A DNA stretch of 14,962 nucleotides from an uncultured Clostridia bacterium (GTDB lineage Bacteria; Bacillota; Clostridia; TANB77; CAG-508), in NCBI GenBank assembly GCA_944392065.1, contig CALXVO010000018.1, positions 1 through 14,962 of the forward strand. The letters are read 5' to 3'. This document shows, in pieces, positions 1 to 6,485 of the stretch. The notes under the pieces were generated by a model that worked only from the letters and a program-made list of their open reading frames with translations, was not told the origin of the DNA and did no database searches. How positions within the stretch are numbered: position 1 is the stretch's first letter; every line of letters starts with the position of its first letter. The position numbers and the translations under genes are program-made.

Positions 1-34
1 TCTTTCTTGCTTAAGATATTCTTTGAATGTCTAA

Positions 35-63
35 CATACTAGACAAACAAGTTTGTCTGTATG
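35..63. repeat. Inverted repeat / hairpin near the window edge
   Basis: The arms are CATAC plus AGACAAAC (35-39, 41-48) and GTTTGTCT plus GTATG (51-63). They pair perfectly except for one bulged T at 40, giving a 13-bp stem around a 2-4 nt loop. It is the strongest of five stem-loops between 35 and 250. There is no T-run beside it, so it does not look like a terminator. A protein-binding dyad, a replication structure or part of a transfer origin are all possible; the sequence does not decide. Confidence 0.7.
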
Positions 64-91
64 GCAGGGCTATTGCTCCACACCCCTTTTC

Positions 92-117
92 ATAAAAATA
101 CTGCATCGTATTTTTAT
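92..117. repeat. 10-bp perfect inverted repeat
   Basis: ATAAAAATAC (92-101) and GTATTTTTAT (108-117) are exact inverse copies around a 6-nt loop. This is the second member of the stem-loop row. The stem is AT-rich and would be weak as an intrinsic terminator. Confidence 0.6.
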
Positions 118-125
118 ACTTTATC

Positions 126-150
126 CTAAATTTGCTACTCGCAATTTTAG
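126..150. repeat. Inverted repeat, 9 of 10 bp matched
   Basis: CTAAATTTGC (126-135) pairs with GCAATTTTAG (141-150) with one mismatch, around a TACTC loop. It lies directly beside the terminator of the helix-turn-helix gene and is the third stem-loop in the row. Confidence 0.5.
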
Positions 151-153
151 AAT

Positions 154-201
154 AAAAAAATCAGTCATCTATTTAGCATTTCTGCCATAACAACTGATTT
201 T
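154..201 (-). terminator. Probable intrinsic terminator of the helix-turn-helix gene
   Basis: On the minus strand AAAATCAGT (201-193) pairs with ACTGATTTT (165-157), followed by a run of seven T (160-154). The 27-nt loop holds a second small stem, TGGCA/TGCTA, closed by a GAAA tetraloop. It lies about 20 nt after the TAG stop at 222-224, as expected for a transcript end. The long interrupted stem makes it less certain than the tuf terminator. Confidence 0.6.
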
Positions 202-202
202 A

Positions 203-250
203 TATATGCAAATGTATGTATCTATGAAAAAGCACTTGCATTTGCATATA
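203..250. repeat. 12-bp perfect inverted repeat spanning a gene end
   Basis: TATATGCAAATG (203-214) and CATTTGCATATA (239-250) are exact inverse copies. The loop holds the last codons and the TAG stop (222-224) of the helix-turn-helix gene, so the repeat is part coding and part non-coding. It is the fifth stem-loop of the cluster and directly abuts the terminator. Confidence 0.6.
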
Positions 251-701
251 ATTTAGTAAAGTCAAAGCCTGTATAATCTCGCTGTTCAAAGTTAGCTTTA
301 TTATTCTTTTTGATGTGTGATTCGTTATTATAATTATTTTTATTTTTTATATTATATTTTATATCTTTATTACTTTCGCCAATAGTATATGGTTTATTTT
401 GACTATACCTATTGTTCATTTGGACAATAGGTATTATTTGTCTTTGTTCTATTTCTTTACTTTCTTTTTTATATTTTAAATTCACTTGGATATATTTCTT
501 ATTTTTTAATGAACTTATTATTTTTGAAACTCTATTTGTACTCACTTTTACAATACTCGCTAAATACCCATTACTTGCAAAACAACTTCCTGTTTCATCA
601 CTTAAATATAAAATCATAGATAATATAACCTTTTCTTTATCTGTCAATTTCTCATCCAGTAGAATCTCTGCTGGAATCCATAGTCCTTTTATTTTCTGCA
701 T
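222..701 (-). CDS. Helix-turn-helix replication-initiator-like protein
   Basis: This is a 159-residue protein with an N-terminal winged helix-turn-helix domain (about residues 8-75). The LTDKEKVILSMI helix is followed by a TNRVSKIISSLKNKKYI recognition helix and wing, as in the HTH_36 proteins of phage and plasmid replication modules. The middle is lysine/asparagine-rich and probably disordered. The C-terminus carries an NFEQRDYTGFDFTKLY motif of a kind seen at the end of many such proteins in Firmicutes mobile elements. I chose the ATG at 701 because AAAGGAGG lies 8 nt upstream. The frame is open to a TTG at 776, but that codon has no ribosome binding site and falls in the T-run of a terminator. 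A role in replication or control of a mobile element is inferred from family and context; a plain transcriptional regulator is the alternative. Confidence 0.75.
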   Translation of the reverse strand: MQKIKGLWIPAEILLDEKLTDKEKVILSMILYLSDETGSCFASNGYLASIVKVSTNRVSKIISSLKNKKYIQVNLKYKKESKEIEQRQIIPIVQMNNRYSQNKPYTIGESNKDIKYNIKNKNNYNNESHIKKNNKANFEQRDYTGFDFTKLYANASAFS

Positions 702-774
702 TTTCATATCCTCCTTTCGCTTCACATTTGGTTTTGTGGTATTTTTAATTTCATTTAATAAATCTACATTACTC

Positions 775-812
775 AAAAAAATAAAGCCTTAAATTTTTAT
801 ATTTAAAGCTTT
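775..812 (-). terminator. Intrinsic terminator downstream of the murA fragment
   Basis: On the minus strand AAAGCTTTAAAT (812-801) pairs with ATTTAAGGCTTT (794-783) through 12 pairs including one G-T wobble, around a 6-nt loop. It is followed by ATTTTTTT (782-775). It separates the truncated murA from the helix-turn-helix gene. The plus strand also has a T-run after the stem, so it may work weakly in both directions. Confidence 0.75.
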
Positions 813-873
813 GTTTTTTATCATTTAAATTCTTGTATCCACTCATTTATCTTATGCTTGTCCGATGTATCAA

Positions 874-1230
874 TCAAATATCGCAATCCCCTGGATACGA
901 AAACGTTACTTCTTTGAATCTGCCTAGGATTGCGCCTGCTAATATTACTGTAGAACGCATTTGGTGCATTAGATGCTCTGGTATCTCTCTTTTTGTTATA
1001 TTTTTTGAGTCTATTTCTATTTTATTTTTATTCTTTTTGACTTTACACCCTAAAAATTTTAGTATCTCTTGAGTAATTTTGGTATCTCTTATGTCTGGTA
1101 CATTATATAATTTTGTTGTTCCTGAGTTTAAGATTGTAGATGCTAGTATTGGTAATGATGCATTTTTTGAACCTGATACCGATACTTCTCCTTCTAATCT
1201 TTTACCACCTTCTATTATGTAACTTGGCAT
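874..1230 (-). pseudogene. murA: murA fragment, N-terminal third only (UDP-GlcNAc 1-carboxyvinyltransferase)
   Basis: The 118 residues match the start of MurA, which transfers enolpyruvate from PEP to UDP-N-acetylglucosamine in the first committed step of peptidoglycan synthesis. The substrate-binding GSKNASLPILA stretch is present with Lys22 and Asn23, then MRSTVILAGAILGRF. The active-site loop reads SYPGDCDI with Cys116 (Cys115 in E. coli) and then a TGA stop. Full-length MurA is about 420 residues, so two thirds are missing. The loop also has Asp where the family has Gly (PGGC). The start at 1230 has AAAGGA 9 nt upstream; an ATG at 1248 is in frame but has no spaced site. The stump cannot form the two-domain enzyme, so a complete murA should exist elsewhere. 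It ends 62 nt before a good terminator. I read it as recombination debris. Confidence 0.85.
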
Positions 1231-1388
1231 TTTATTCATTCCTTTCATGCTTAAATTTTTACAAAAATGTTATTAGCTTTTTTAAGTTAAATTATTTTTG
1301 TTTTTATTCTGCTATATTTTATGTTCTCTTAACATAAAAGGTGAATATTGGATGTTTGCAATAAAATGCAGGAGTGTCCCAAATGTTT

Positions 1389-1432
1389 AAGAACTTGGAC
1401 AAAAGGGAGTAGTCCCTTTTGTCCAAGTTCTT
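1389..1432. repeat. 20-bp perfect palindrome P1, 3' of topB
   Basis: The arm 1389-1408 (AAGAACTTGGACAAAAGGGA) is the exact inverse of 1413-1432, around a 4-nt loop. The right arm ends 6 nt from the topB stop codon. The stem includes GTCCC at 1412-1416, and a further GTCCC lies just outside at 1376-1380. There is no T-run after it on the topB strand, so it is not a standard terminator, though it could stabilise or stop the topB mRNA. It shares a GGGAC core with palindromes at 3662-3733, 9409-9545 and 14809-14845. Confidence 0.85.
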
Positions 1433-1438
1433 ATTTAC

Positions 1439-3586
1439 TTACCACTTTACTACTAATTTATTTACTTTGGCATTGATATAATGCTCAAGTTTGTCCATAA
1501 ACACTTCCGGCTTTATCTCTTTTTTTGCTACCATATCTAATCCCTTTTCCCAGCTTGCTGTAAGTTTTGGATTAAGCATGTCTGGCATAGAATTATTTAC
1601 CACATCGTAGATTACCTCTCCTTTTTTGGTTGGCGTTATAATTTGTGTTTTTGTATTAATTGCAATATATCCTATTCTCTCTAATTTTTTCATTATTTCT
1701 GCTCTTGTAGCACTAGTTCCAATTCCAGCTCCTTTTATTTGCTCTCTTAATTCTTCGTCCTCTATTAATTTACCTGCATTTTCCATCGCTAAGATAATGG
1801 AACCAGAATTGTACCTTGTTGGTGGATTTGTTTCAGAAGTTTTTATTTCGAAATTTACTACTTCGATTTCTTGTCCCTTTTTTAGAGAATTTAAGATTTC
1901 TAAGTTAGATTCATCGCTACTATTCTCTTTTATATTTGTATTATTTCCAAGATTGTTTTCCAAATATTTATTTAGATTTTCTGCATTATTTTTAATGCTA
2001 TCTTCTGTATCTTTATCTGCAATATTCGCCGATTCTATAGCGATGTTATCCACATTTTGTGCATTTAGTGTTATTTCTCTTTCAGTATTGTTTGTATTTG
2101 TGTTTACATTTTCTTCAATATTTCGTCCGCTTCTCGTGTTTTGGTTATTTTCCTTTTCATCTCCGGCCTTTCTTTCTTTCAAAATATCTAAATAACCAGA
2201 TTTTACACATACTTTTCCACTCGCATTAAATTCTTCATTTTCCACATTAATTTTTACTGATATTTTATTAAATTCTGCTGGCGGATAAAAGATTGCTAAA
2301 AATCGTTTCACAATTACTTTATATACTTGTTTTTGTAATTCTGGTAATTTATCATAATTATCATATCCTTGTCCTGTTGGAATAATTGCATAATGGTCTG
2401 TTATCTTACTATCATTTACATACTTTGTTTTTGTTAAATCTGTTTTGTACTTTTCTGCTACCATTTGTTTTATATATCCTTGCACTTCGCTGTCATTATA
2501 TCCTTTTGCAATTCCATTTAAGTTCTTTGAAATCACTTTTGCAATTGCAGTGGAAAGTACTCTTGCATCTGTTCTAGGATATGTTACTAACTTTTTCTCA
2601 TATAAATTTTGAATAATTTCAAGTGTTTCATCAGGTTTTATTTTAAATCGTTTAGTACATTCATTTTGTATTTCTGCTAAATTAAATAAAAGTGGTGCAT
2701 TTTCCTTTGTTTTACTCTTTTTTACTTCTGTTATAATGGCCTTTTTTCCTTGCAAATAAAGAATAAAATCTTTGGCATCCTTTTCTTTTTTGAAACCAGA
2801 TTCATTGTATAATTTTGGTGATTCAAATAAGTTCGATTTTTCATTTACTTTCCATTCTGCTTTTAAAGAAGAAGCTTCCTTACCAAATTCTCCAATTACT
2901 TTATAATAAGGTATTTTCACAAAATTTCGAATTTCTCTTTCACGAGATACAATCATTCCAAGTACGCAGGTCATAACTCTGCCCACAGAAATAGATATTT
3001 TATCTTCCTCTAAATCCTTTGCCACTCTTCTACCATAGATGATTGATAATAATCTTGAAAAATTAATTCCGATTAAATAATCTTCTTTGGCTCTCAAATA
3101 CGCTGAATCGGATAAGCTATCATATTCAGATAAATCTTTTGCTTCTTCAATTCCTCTTTTTATCTCTTCTTCTGTTTGAGAATCAATCCATACTCTTTTT
3201 CGATTTGACTTTTTAATGCCGATTTGGTTTTCAACCAATCGAAATATATATTCTCCTTCACGTCCAGAGTCTGTTGCAACATAAACAGAATCCACATCTT
3301 CTCTTGCCAGTAGATTCTTTACCACATTATATTGTTTTTGTACATTTGGTATCACTTCATATTTATACTCTTTAGGCATAAAAGGAAGAGTATCTAATCT
3401 CCAAAATTTTAGTTTTTCATCATATACCTCTGGATATGACATTGTAACTAAGTGTCCTACACACCATGTTACAATCCAATTTTCGGATTCTAAATACCCA
3501 TCTTTTCTTGTACCATTTATTTTAAGTACTTTTGCAAATTCCATGGCAACAGAAGGTTTTTCTGTAATTAGTATCTTCTTTGCCAT
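1439..3586 (-). CDS. topB: DNA topoisomerase III (type IA)
   Basis: This 715-residue type IA topoisomerase cuts and passes single strands to relax or decatenate DNA. The TOPRIM domain is at the N-terminus: ITEKPSVA with catalytic Glu9 and ATDSGREGE with acidic residues Asp106, Glu110 and Glu112. The DNA-linking tyrosine is Tyr336 in VTYPRTDARVLS. TSATRAEIMKKL and the terminal helices complete the core, and there are no C-terminal zinc fingers, as is normal for TopB. Length is near the usual ~720, but about 95 residues (roughly 472-566) form an Asn/Glu-rich low-complexity insert just before the GQEIEVVNFEIK segment. The ATG at 3586 has AGAGG 5 nt upstream. Firmicutes carry TopB on the chromosome and also on conjugative elements; the nearby replication-like gene leaves both open, although the surrounding housekeeping genes favour a chromosomal copy. 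Confidence 0.96.
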   Translation of the reverse strand: MAKKILITEKPSVAMEFAKVLKINGTRKDGYLESENWIVTWCVGHLVTMSYPEVYDEKLKFWRLDTLPFMPKEYKYEVIPNVQKQYNVVKNLLAREDVDSVYVATDSGREGEYIFRLVENQIGIKKSNRKRVWIDSQTEEEIKRGIEEAKDLSEYDSLSDSAYLRAKEDYLIGINFSRLLSIIYGRRVAKDLEEDKISISVGRVMTCVLGMIVSREREIRNFVKIPYYKVIGEFGKEASSLKAEWKVNEKSNLFESPKLYNESGFKKEKDAKDFILYLQGKKAIITEVKKSKTKENAPLLFNLAEIQNECTKRFKIKPDETLEIIQNLYEKKLVTYPRTDARVLSTAIAKVISKNLNGIAKGYNDSEVQGYIKQMVAEKYKTDLTKTKYVNDSKITDHYAIIPTGQGYDNYDKLPELQKQVYKVIVKRFLAIFYPPAEFNKISVKINVENEEFNASGKVCVKSGYLDILKERKAGDEKENNQNTRSGRNIEENVNTNTNNTEREITLNAQNVDNIAIESANIADKDTEDSIKNNAENLNKYLENNLGNNTNIKENSSDESNLEILNSLKKGQEIEVVNFEIKTSETNPPTRYNSGSIILAMENAGKLIEDEELREQIKGAGIGTSATRAEIMKKLERIGYIAINTKTQIITPTKKGEVIYDVVNNSMPDMLNPKLTASWEKGLDMVAKKEIKPEVFMDKLEHYINAKVNKLVVKW

Positions 3587-3661
3587 TTTTCCTCTACTCT
3601 CTATGATTTATAAGTTTCTTCTTGTTTGTAGTTCCATGTTATGCATTCGTTTATCTAAGTA

Positions 3662-3733
3662 GTCCCACGTGGTAGATATATTTTCTATTCAAAACTTGTA
3701 GAAGATAAAATATATCTACCAGCAAGATGGGAC
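3662..3733. repeat. Imperfect long palindrome P2 with GTCCC/GGGAC ends
   Basis: GTCCCA (3662-3667) pairs with TGGGAC (3728-3733), and the 15-nt block 3670-3684 is the exact inverse of 3707-3721. Unequal unpaired bases lie between the two blocks, and partial pairing continues into the loop. It sits in the gap between topB and the DUF3298-like gene, 25 nt after the latter's stop. The right end reads GGGACGGA, the same octamer found in the loop of the palindrome next to tuf. Confidence 0.8.
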
Positions 3734-3758
3734 GGATTCTTAATACTAAAATAATAAA

Positions 3759-4598
3759 TTACTCAAAATAAACTATATCCATTTTCGAAGTAAATTCTCC
3801 ATTTCCATAAGCATATACAATATATAACTCTCCATTTGGTCCTAGGAAATATGCTCCCGCATTTTCTACAGTATAAATATCGCTACTCAAATCTCTTATA
3901 TATACTTGAGTATATCCCATATTTTGAAGAGCCTCGTCCTCTTTGCTTGCGTCTGTAGCAACTTGTATTATCTTTTCATTTACTTCATCTTCATTAAGTT
4001 TTTTTAATGTAATTAGATCTAATAATGATGCTTGTTCATGTGTATTTAAATTATAATTATATGTTTGAATTATTATTCTTTGTGCAGAATTACCTTCTTT
4101 AAGTGTAGATCTTATTACTACTGATAATATATCATTATTTACATATGCAGTATAATCAATACTATAAATAGTCTTTATTGTATTATTTTGACTTTGTAAT
4201 ACTTCATTTGCTTTATTCACAAAAATTTCTTGTGTATTTTGATTAAATGTATTTGATAGCTCACTACTTATATTAATTACGGGAATATGTATGTTAATTT
4301 CATAGTTATCGGTATCTTCATCAATATCGTATGCTGAATATACAATTTCCCTCGTACTGTCTACTTTATGTATGCCAGTTGTATCATATCCACCTAAGCT
4401 TAGTGTATTTGTAAATAAATTGTTAAAATTGGTTTTTACTTCTTCTTGACTTAGCTCTTCTACTATATTTTGGTTTCTGTCATCTTCAATGTTTAACCCT
4501 CCATGGTTTTCGTCTATAAACTGAGCATAAACACCTGCTATTATTGCACATACACAACATATACTAATTAAAATATATAATATCTTTGGATTTTTCAT
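3759..4598 (-). CDS. Membrane-anchored protein with RsiV/DUF3298-like domain
   Basis: This is a 279-residue protein with one N-terminal hydrophobic segment (about residues 6-25, including three cysteines) followed by an extracytoplasmic region. After a short acidic linker, residues ~95-279 follow the pattern of the DUF4163/DUF3298 fold found in RsiV and PdaC-type proteins. The strand INIHIPVINI is followed by ALTERNATING strands YSIDYTAYVNNDILSVVIRS and IIIQTYNYNL, then a LLDLI segment and a final FLGPNGELYIVYAYGNGEF block. No catalytic residues are evident, so a binding or sensing role at the cell surface is inferred and no substrate can be named. The ATG at 4598 has AAAGGA about 8 nt upstream. 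It has its own promoter overlapping the end of the glycosyltransferase gene. No sigma factor gene is next to it, which argues against a classical anti-sigma pair. Confidence 0.75.
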   Translation of the reverse strand: MKNPKILYILISICCVCAIIAGVYAQFIDENHGGLNIEDDRNQNIVEELSQEEVKTNFNNLFTNTLSLGGYDTTGIHKVDSTREIVYSAYDIDEDTDNYEINIHIPVINISSELSNTFNQNTQEIFVNKANEVLQSQNNTIKTIYSIDYTAYVNNDILSVVIRSTLKEGNSAQRIIIQTYNYNLNTHEQASLLDLITLKKLNEDEVNEKIIQVATDASKEDEALQNMGYTQVYIRDLSSDIYTVENAGAYFLGPNGELYIVYAYGNGEFTSKMDIVYFE

Positions 4599-4674
4599 TT
4601 TCTATTCCTTTCACAAGTATCATCTTAATTCAACTATTAATATTATTTTAATTTATACAATTTCCTATGCTTAT

Positions 4675-4703
4675 AGTATACAACATGAGTACATAAATTT
4701 CAA
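4675..4703 (-). promoter_or_regulatory. Sigma-A promoter of the DUF3298-like gene
   Basis: On the minus strand TTGAAA (4703-4698) and TATACT (4680-4675) are separated by exactly 17 nt. It lies directly after the stop codon of the glycosyltransferase gene (4704-4706) and about 75 nt before the downstream ATG. Confidence 0.75.
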
Positions 4704-6290
4704 TTATTCTGAGTAAGTATATATTAAAAAATTTTGATATCTTTCATATGAGAATCCATTTTCTTCTAATTCTTTTCTAATTTTTTTCTCATTTTCTGGT
4801 TTAAACAAATTATTTTCTTCAACAACATATACCATGTCTTTGTCTATTTCATATATTAAGAAGTGATATCGTCCAACTCTAATTACTTCTATTTCTCCTC
4901 CTATATAACGAAGGAATTTCTTATCGTTCATAAACTCATATGGTGACATTTTTTTGGCCAACAGCAAATAAATATATTGTTGCATTGCATCTGTTTCCAT
5001 ATATATTTCTTTATTTGGATATTCTTGTTCTAAATATTCTATTAGTGGAATAAAATCCGTATTATATGCAAAATTTACTTTTTCATTAATATTCTTAAAA
5101 TAGTAAACTTCAAAAATAACAAATACAATACACGATGCTATTACAATGCAATTTCCTAGCATTTTTCTTCTCTCATATATCCATACAGTAGCTTCAGTAG
5201 CAAATACTAAAAGCATTATATATAAAGGATTTAATTTGTATGTTAGCAAATCATAAAAAAATAGTACACATACAGATACTGTTATAAATTGTATAAGAAA
5301 TACTGTTTTTAAATTAAATTCTTTCTTTTTTATTGTTTTAATGCTCTCTCTTATAACTAAAACAAATCCCCAAATAACAAACGGAATAAGAATATAATAA
5401 ATAGTTCCAAACTCTTTAAGAGTATGAGCTTCTTTATTGGAAGAAAAAAGTAAAAACCAATAATTATTTCTATTTCCTATATTCAGATTGTACAATACAT
5501 TATCAAACCCTATTTCTGAAATTCTATATCTAAATAATTGAGGAATTGTAACAAATCCAATTTTTATTGTTCCTATTTCAAAATAATTCACTACCTGGAA
5601 TAAAATAAGTGGGATTGCCAAAGCCAATATTGGAATTATTGTAATTAATATTTGCTTTATTGTAATTCTTTTTACATATAGCAAATAAATACACAAAACA
5701 ATAAAAAATACAGGAAGCATAATATATGAAAGAGCATATGTATATAATGTTAATCCCCAACATATTCCTGCAGCAATATAATGCCAGTCTTTTTTTGCAT
5801 TTAGAAAAACATATACAGATACTAGCATAAATGAAGCAAGTAAATTACAATCTAAGCCCCATCTAGATTGCATTATGTGCCATGGACATATGGTAATAAA
5901 AAAAGCCAATATTAATGCAAATTTTTTTCCTATATATTTTTTGGTAAGTGAATAAGCTAAAATAATAGTAAGTATACTAAATATTACAGCAGGCAATCTT
6001 ACAACAAATACAGAAAATCCGAAAACTCTAATTAACAAGCTTGCTATTGCTGCATACATTACACTTTGGCCTCCCCAAAAGTTAATTAAATAAACTGGGT
6101 TTTCATTTAAATATCTATCTGTTCCATACTCAGCCATGCAATAAGCATCATACATCATTCCTGCTTCATCTTGATCTATTCCATCTGGAAATTCTTCTAA
6201 AAATAATATTCTACTTAATATAGCTATTAGTAATATTATTGCAAATGTTATATTATATTTATCCTTAACTATTTGCTTCAATTTTTCCAA
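4704..6290 (-). CDS. GT39/PMT-type membrane glycosyltransferase
   Basis: This 528-residue polytopic protein has about ten to twelve hydrophobic segments and resembles the PMT/ArnT group of GT-C glycosyltransferases, which use lipid-phosphate-linked sugars on the outer face of the membrane. The first extracytoplasmic loop has DGIDQDEAGMMYDAY with the acidic pair Asp41-Glu42 that fits the catalytic site of this fold. WGGQSVMYAA, CPWHIMQSRWGLDCN and the alternating loops also fit. The C-terminal ~120 residues are soluble. The acceptor (protein, lipid or polymer) cannot be read from sequence. I prefer the TTG start at 6290 because GGAG lies 8 nt upstream. An ATG at 6332 would add 14 mostly basic residues, but those codons contain the ribosome binding site itself and the ATG has none of its own. 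It is divergent from clpE. Confidence 0.85.
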   Translation of the reverse strand: MEKLKQIVKDKYNITFAIILLIAILSRILFLEEFPDGIDQDEAGMMYDAYCMAEYGTDRYLNENPVYLINFWGGQSVMYAAIASLLIRVFGFSVFVVRLPAVIFSILTIILAYSLTKKYIGKKFALILAFFITICPWHIMQSRWGLDCNLLASFMLVSVYVFLNAKKDWHYIAAGICWGLTLYTYALSYIMLPVFFIVLCIYLLYVKRITIKQILITIIPILALAIPLILFQVVNYFEIGTIKIGFVTIPQLFRYRISEIGFDNVLYNLNIGNRNNYWFLLFSSNKEAHTLKEFGTIYYILIPFVIWGFVLVIRESIKTIKKKEFNLKTVFLIQFITVSVCVLFFYDLLTYKLNPLYIMLLVFATEATVWIYERRKMLGNCIVIASCIVFVIFEVYYFKNINEKVNFAYNTDFIPLIEYLEQEYPNKEIYMETDAMQQYIYLLLAKKMSPYEFMNDKKFLRYIGGEIEVIRVGRYHFLIYEIDKDMVYVVEENNLFKPENEKKIRKELEENGFSYERYQNFLIYTYSE

Positions 6291-6417
6291 TTTTCTCTCT
6301 CCTTTTCTTCTGCTTCTTCTATAATCTATCATTAATTTTATTTTTCTGCAATAAGGATTCTTATTATTTTTTATTCTTAGAAATTATATGTTCATTATAG
6401 AATTTACATAATTTTTA

Positions 6418-6446
6418 TTGACTTTAGGCCTGTTTTGAGTTATCAT
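6418..6446 (+). promoter_or_regulatory. Probable sigma-A promoter of clpE-pgsA
   Basis: TTGACT (6418-6423) and TATCAT (6441-6446) are spaced by 17 nt, about 40 nt before the clpE ATG. A better TATAAT overlaps at 6446-6451 but is 22 nt from the -35 box. I find no tandem CtsR heptamers or CIRCE element here, although clpE is CtsR-controlled in Bacillus. Confidence 0.6.
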
Positions 6447-6485
6447 ATAATATGTATAAAAATGCAAATAAAGGAGATTAAATAG

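Noticed and set aside
412..792. 126-codon plus-strand frame opposite the helix-turn-helix gene
   Set aside because: It is antisense to a gene with a strong ribosome binding site and gives a low-complexity Phe/Ile/Leu-rich product.
1626..2195. 189-codon plus-strand frame opposite topB
   Set aside because: It is antisense to conserved topB and its Asn-rich insert, which reads as Phe/Leu/Ser-rich on the other strand.
1439..3586. TopB as firm evidence of a conjugative element
   Set aside because: TopB is also a normal chromosomal gene in Firmicutes, and no relaxase, VirB4, VirD4 or integrase is present in the window.
3759..4598. Classical anti-sigma factor RsiV paired with sigma-V
   Set aside because: The fold is similar, but no ECF sigma factor gene is adjacent and no cytoplasmic sigma-binding domain precedes the membrane segment.
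6418..6446. Possible CtsR operator before clpE (ATTGACT and TTTGAGT)
   Set aside because: CtsR sites are two GTCAAA-type heptamers in direct repeat with a 3-nt spacer. Here the halves are about 10 nt apart and imperfect, and TTGACT serves as the -35 box.
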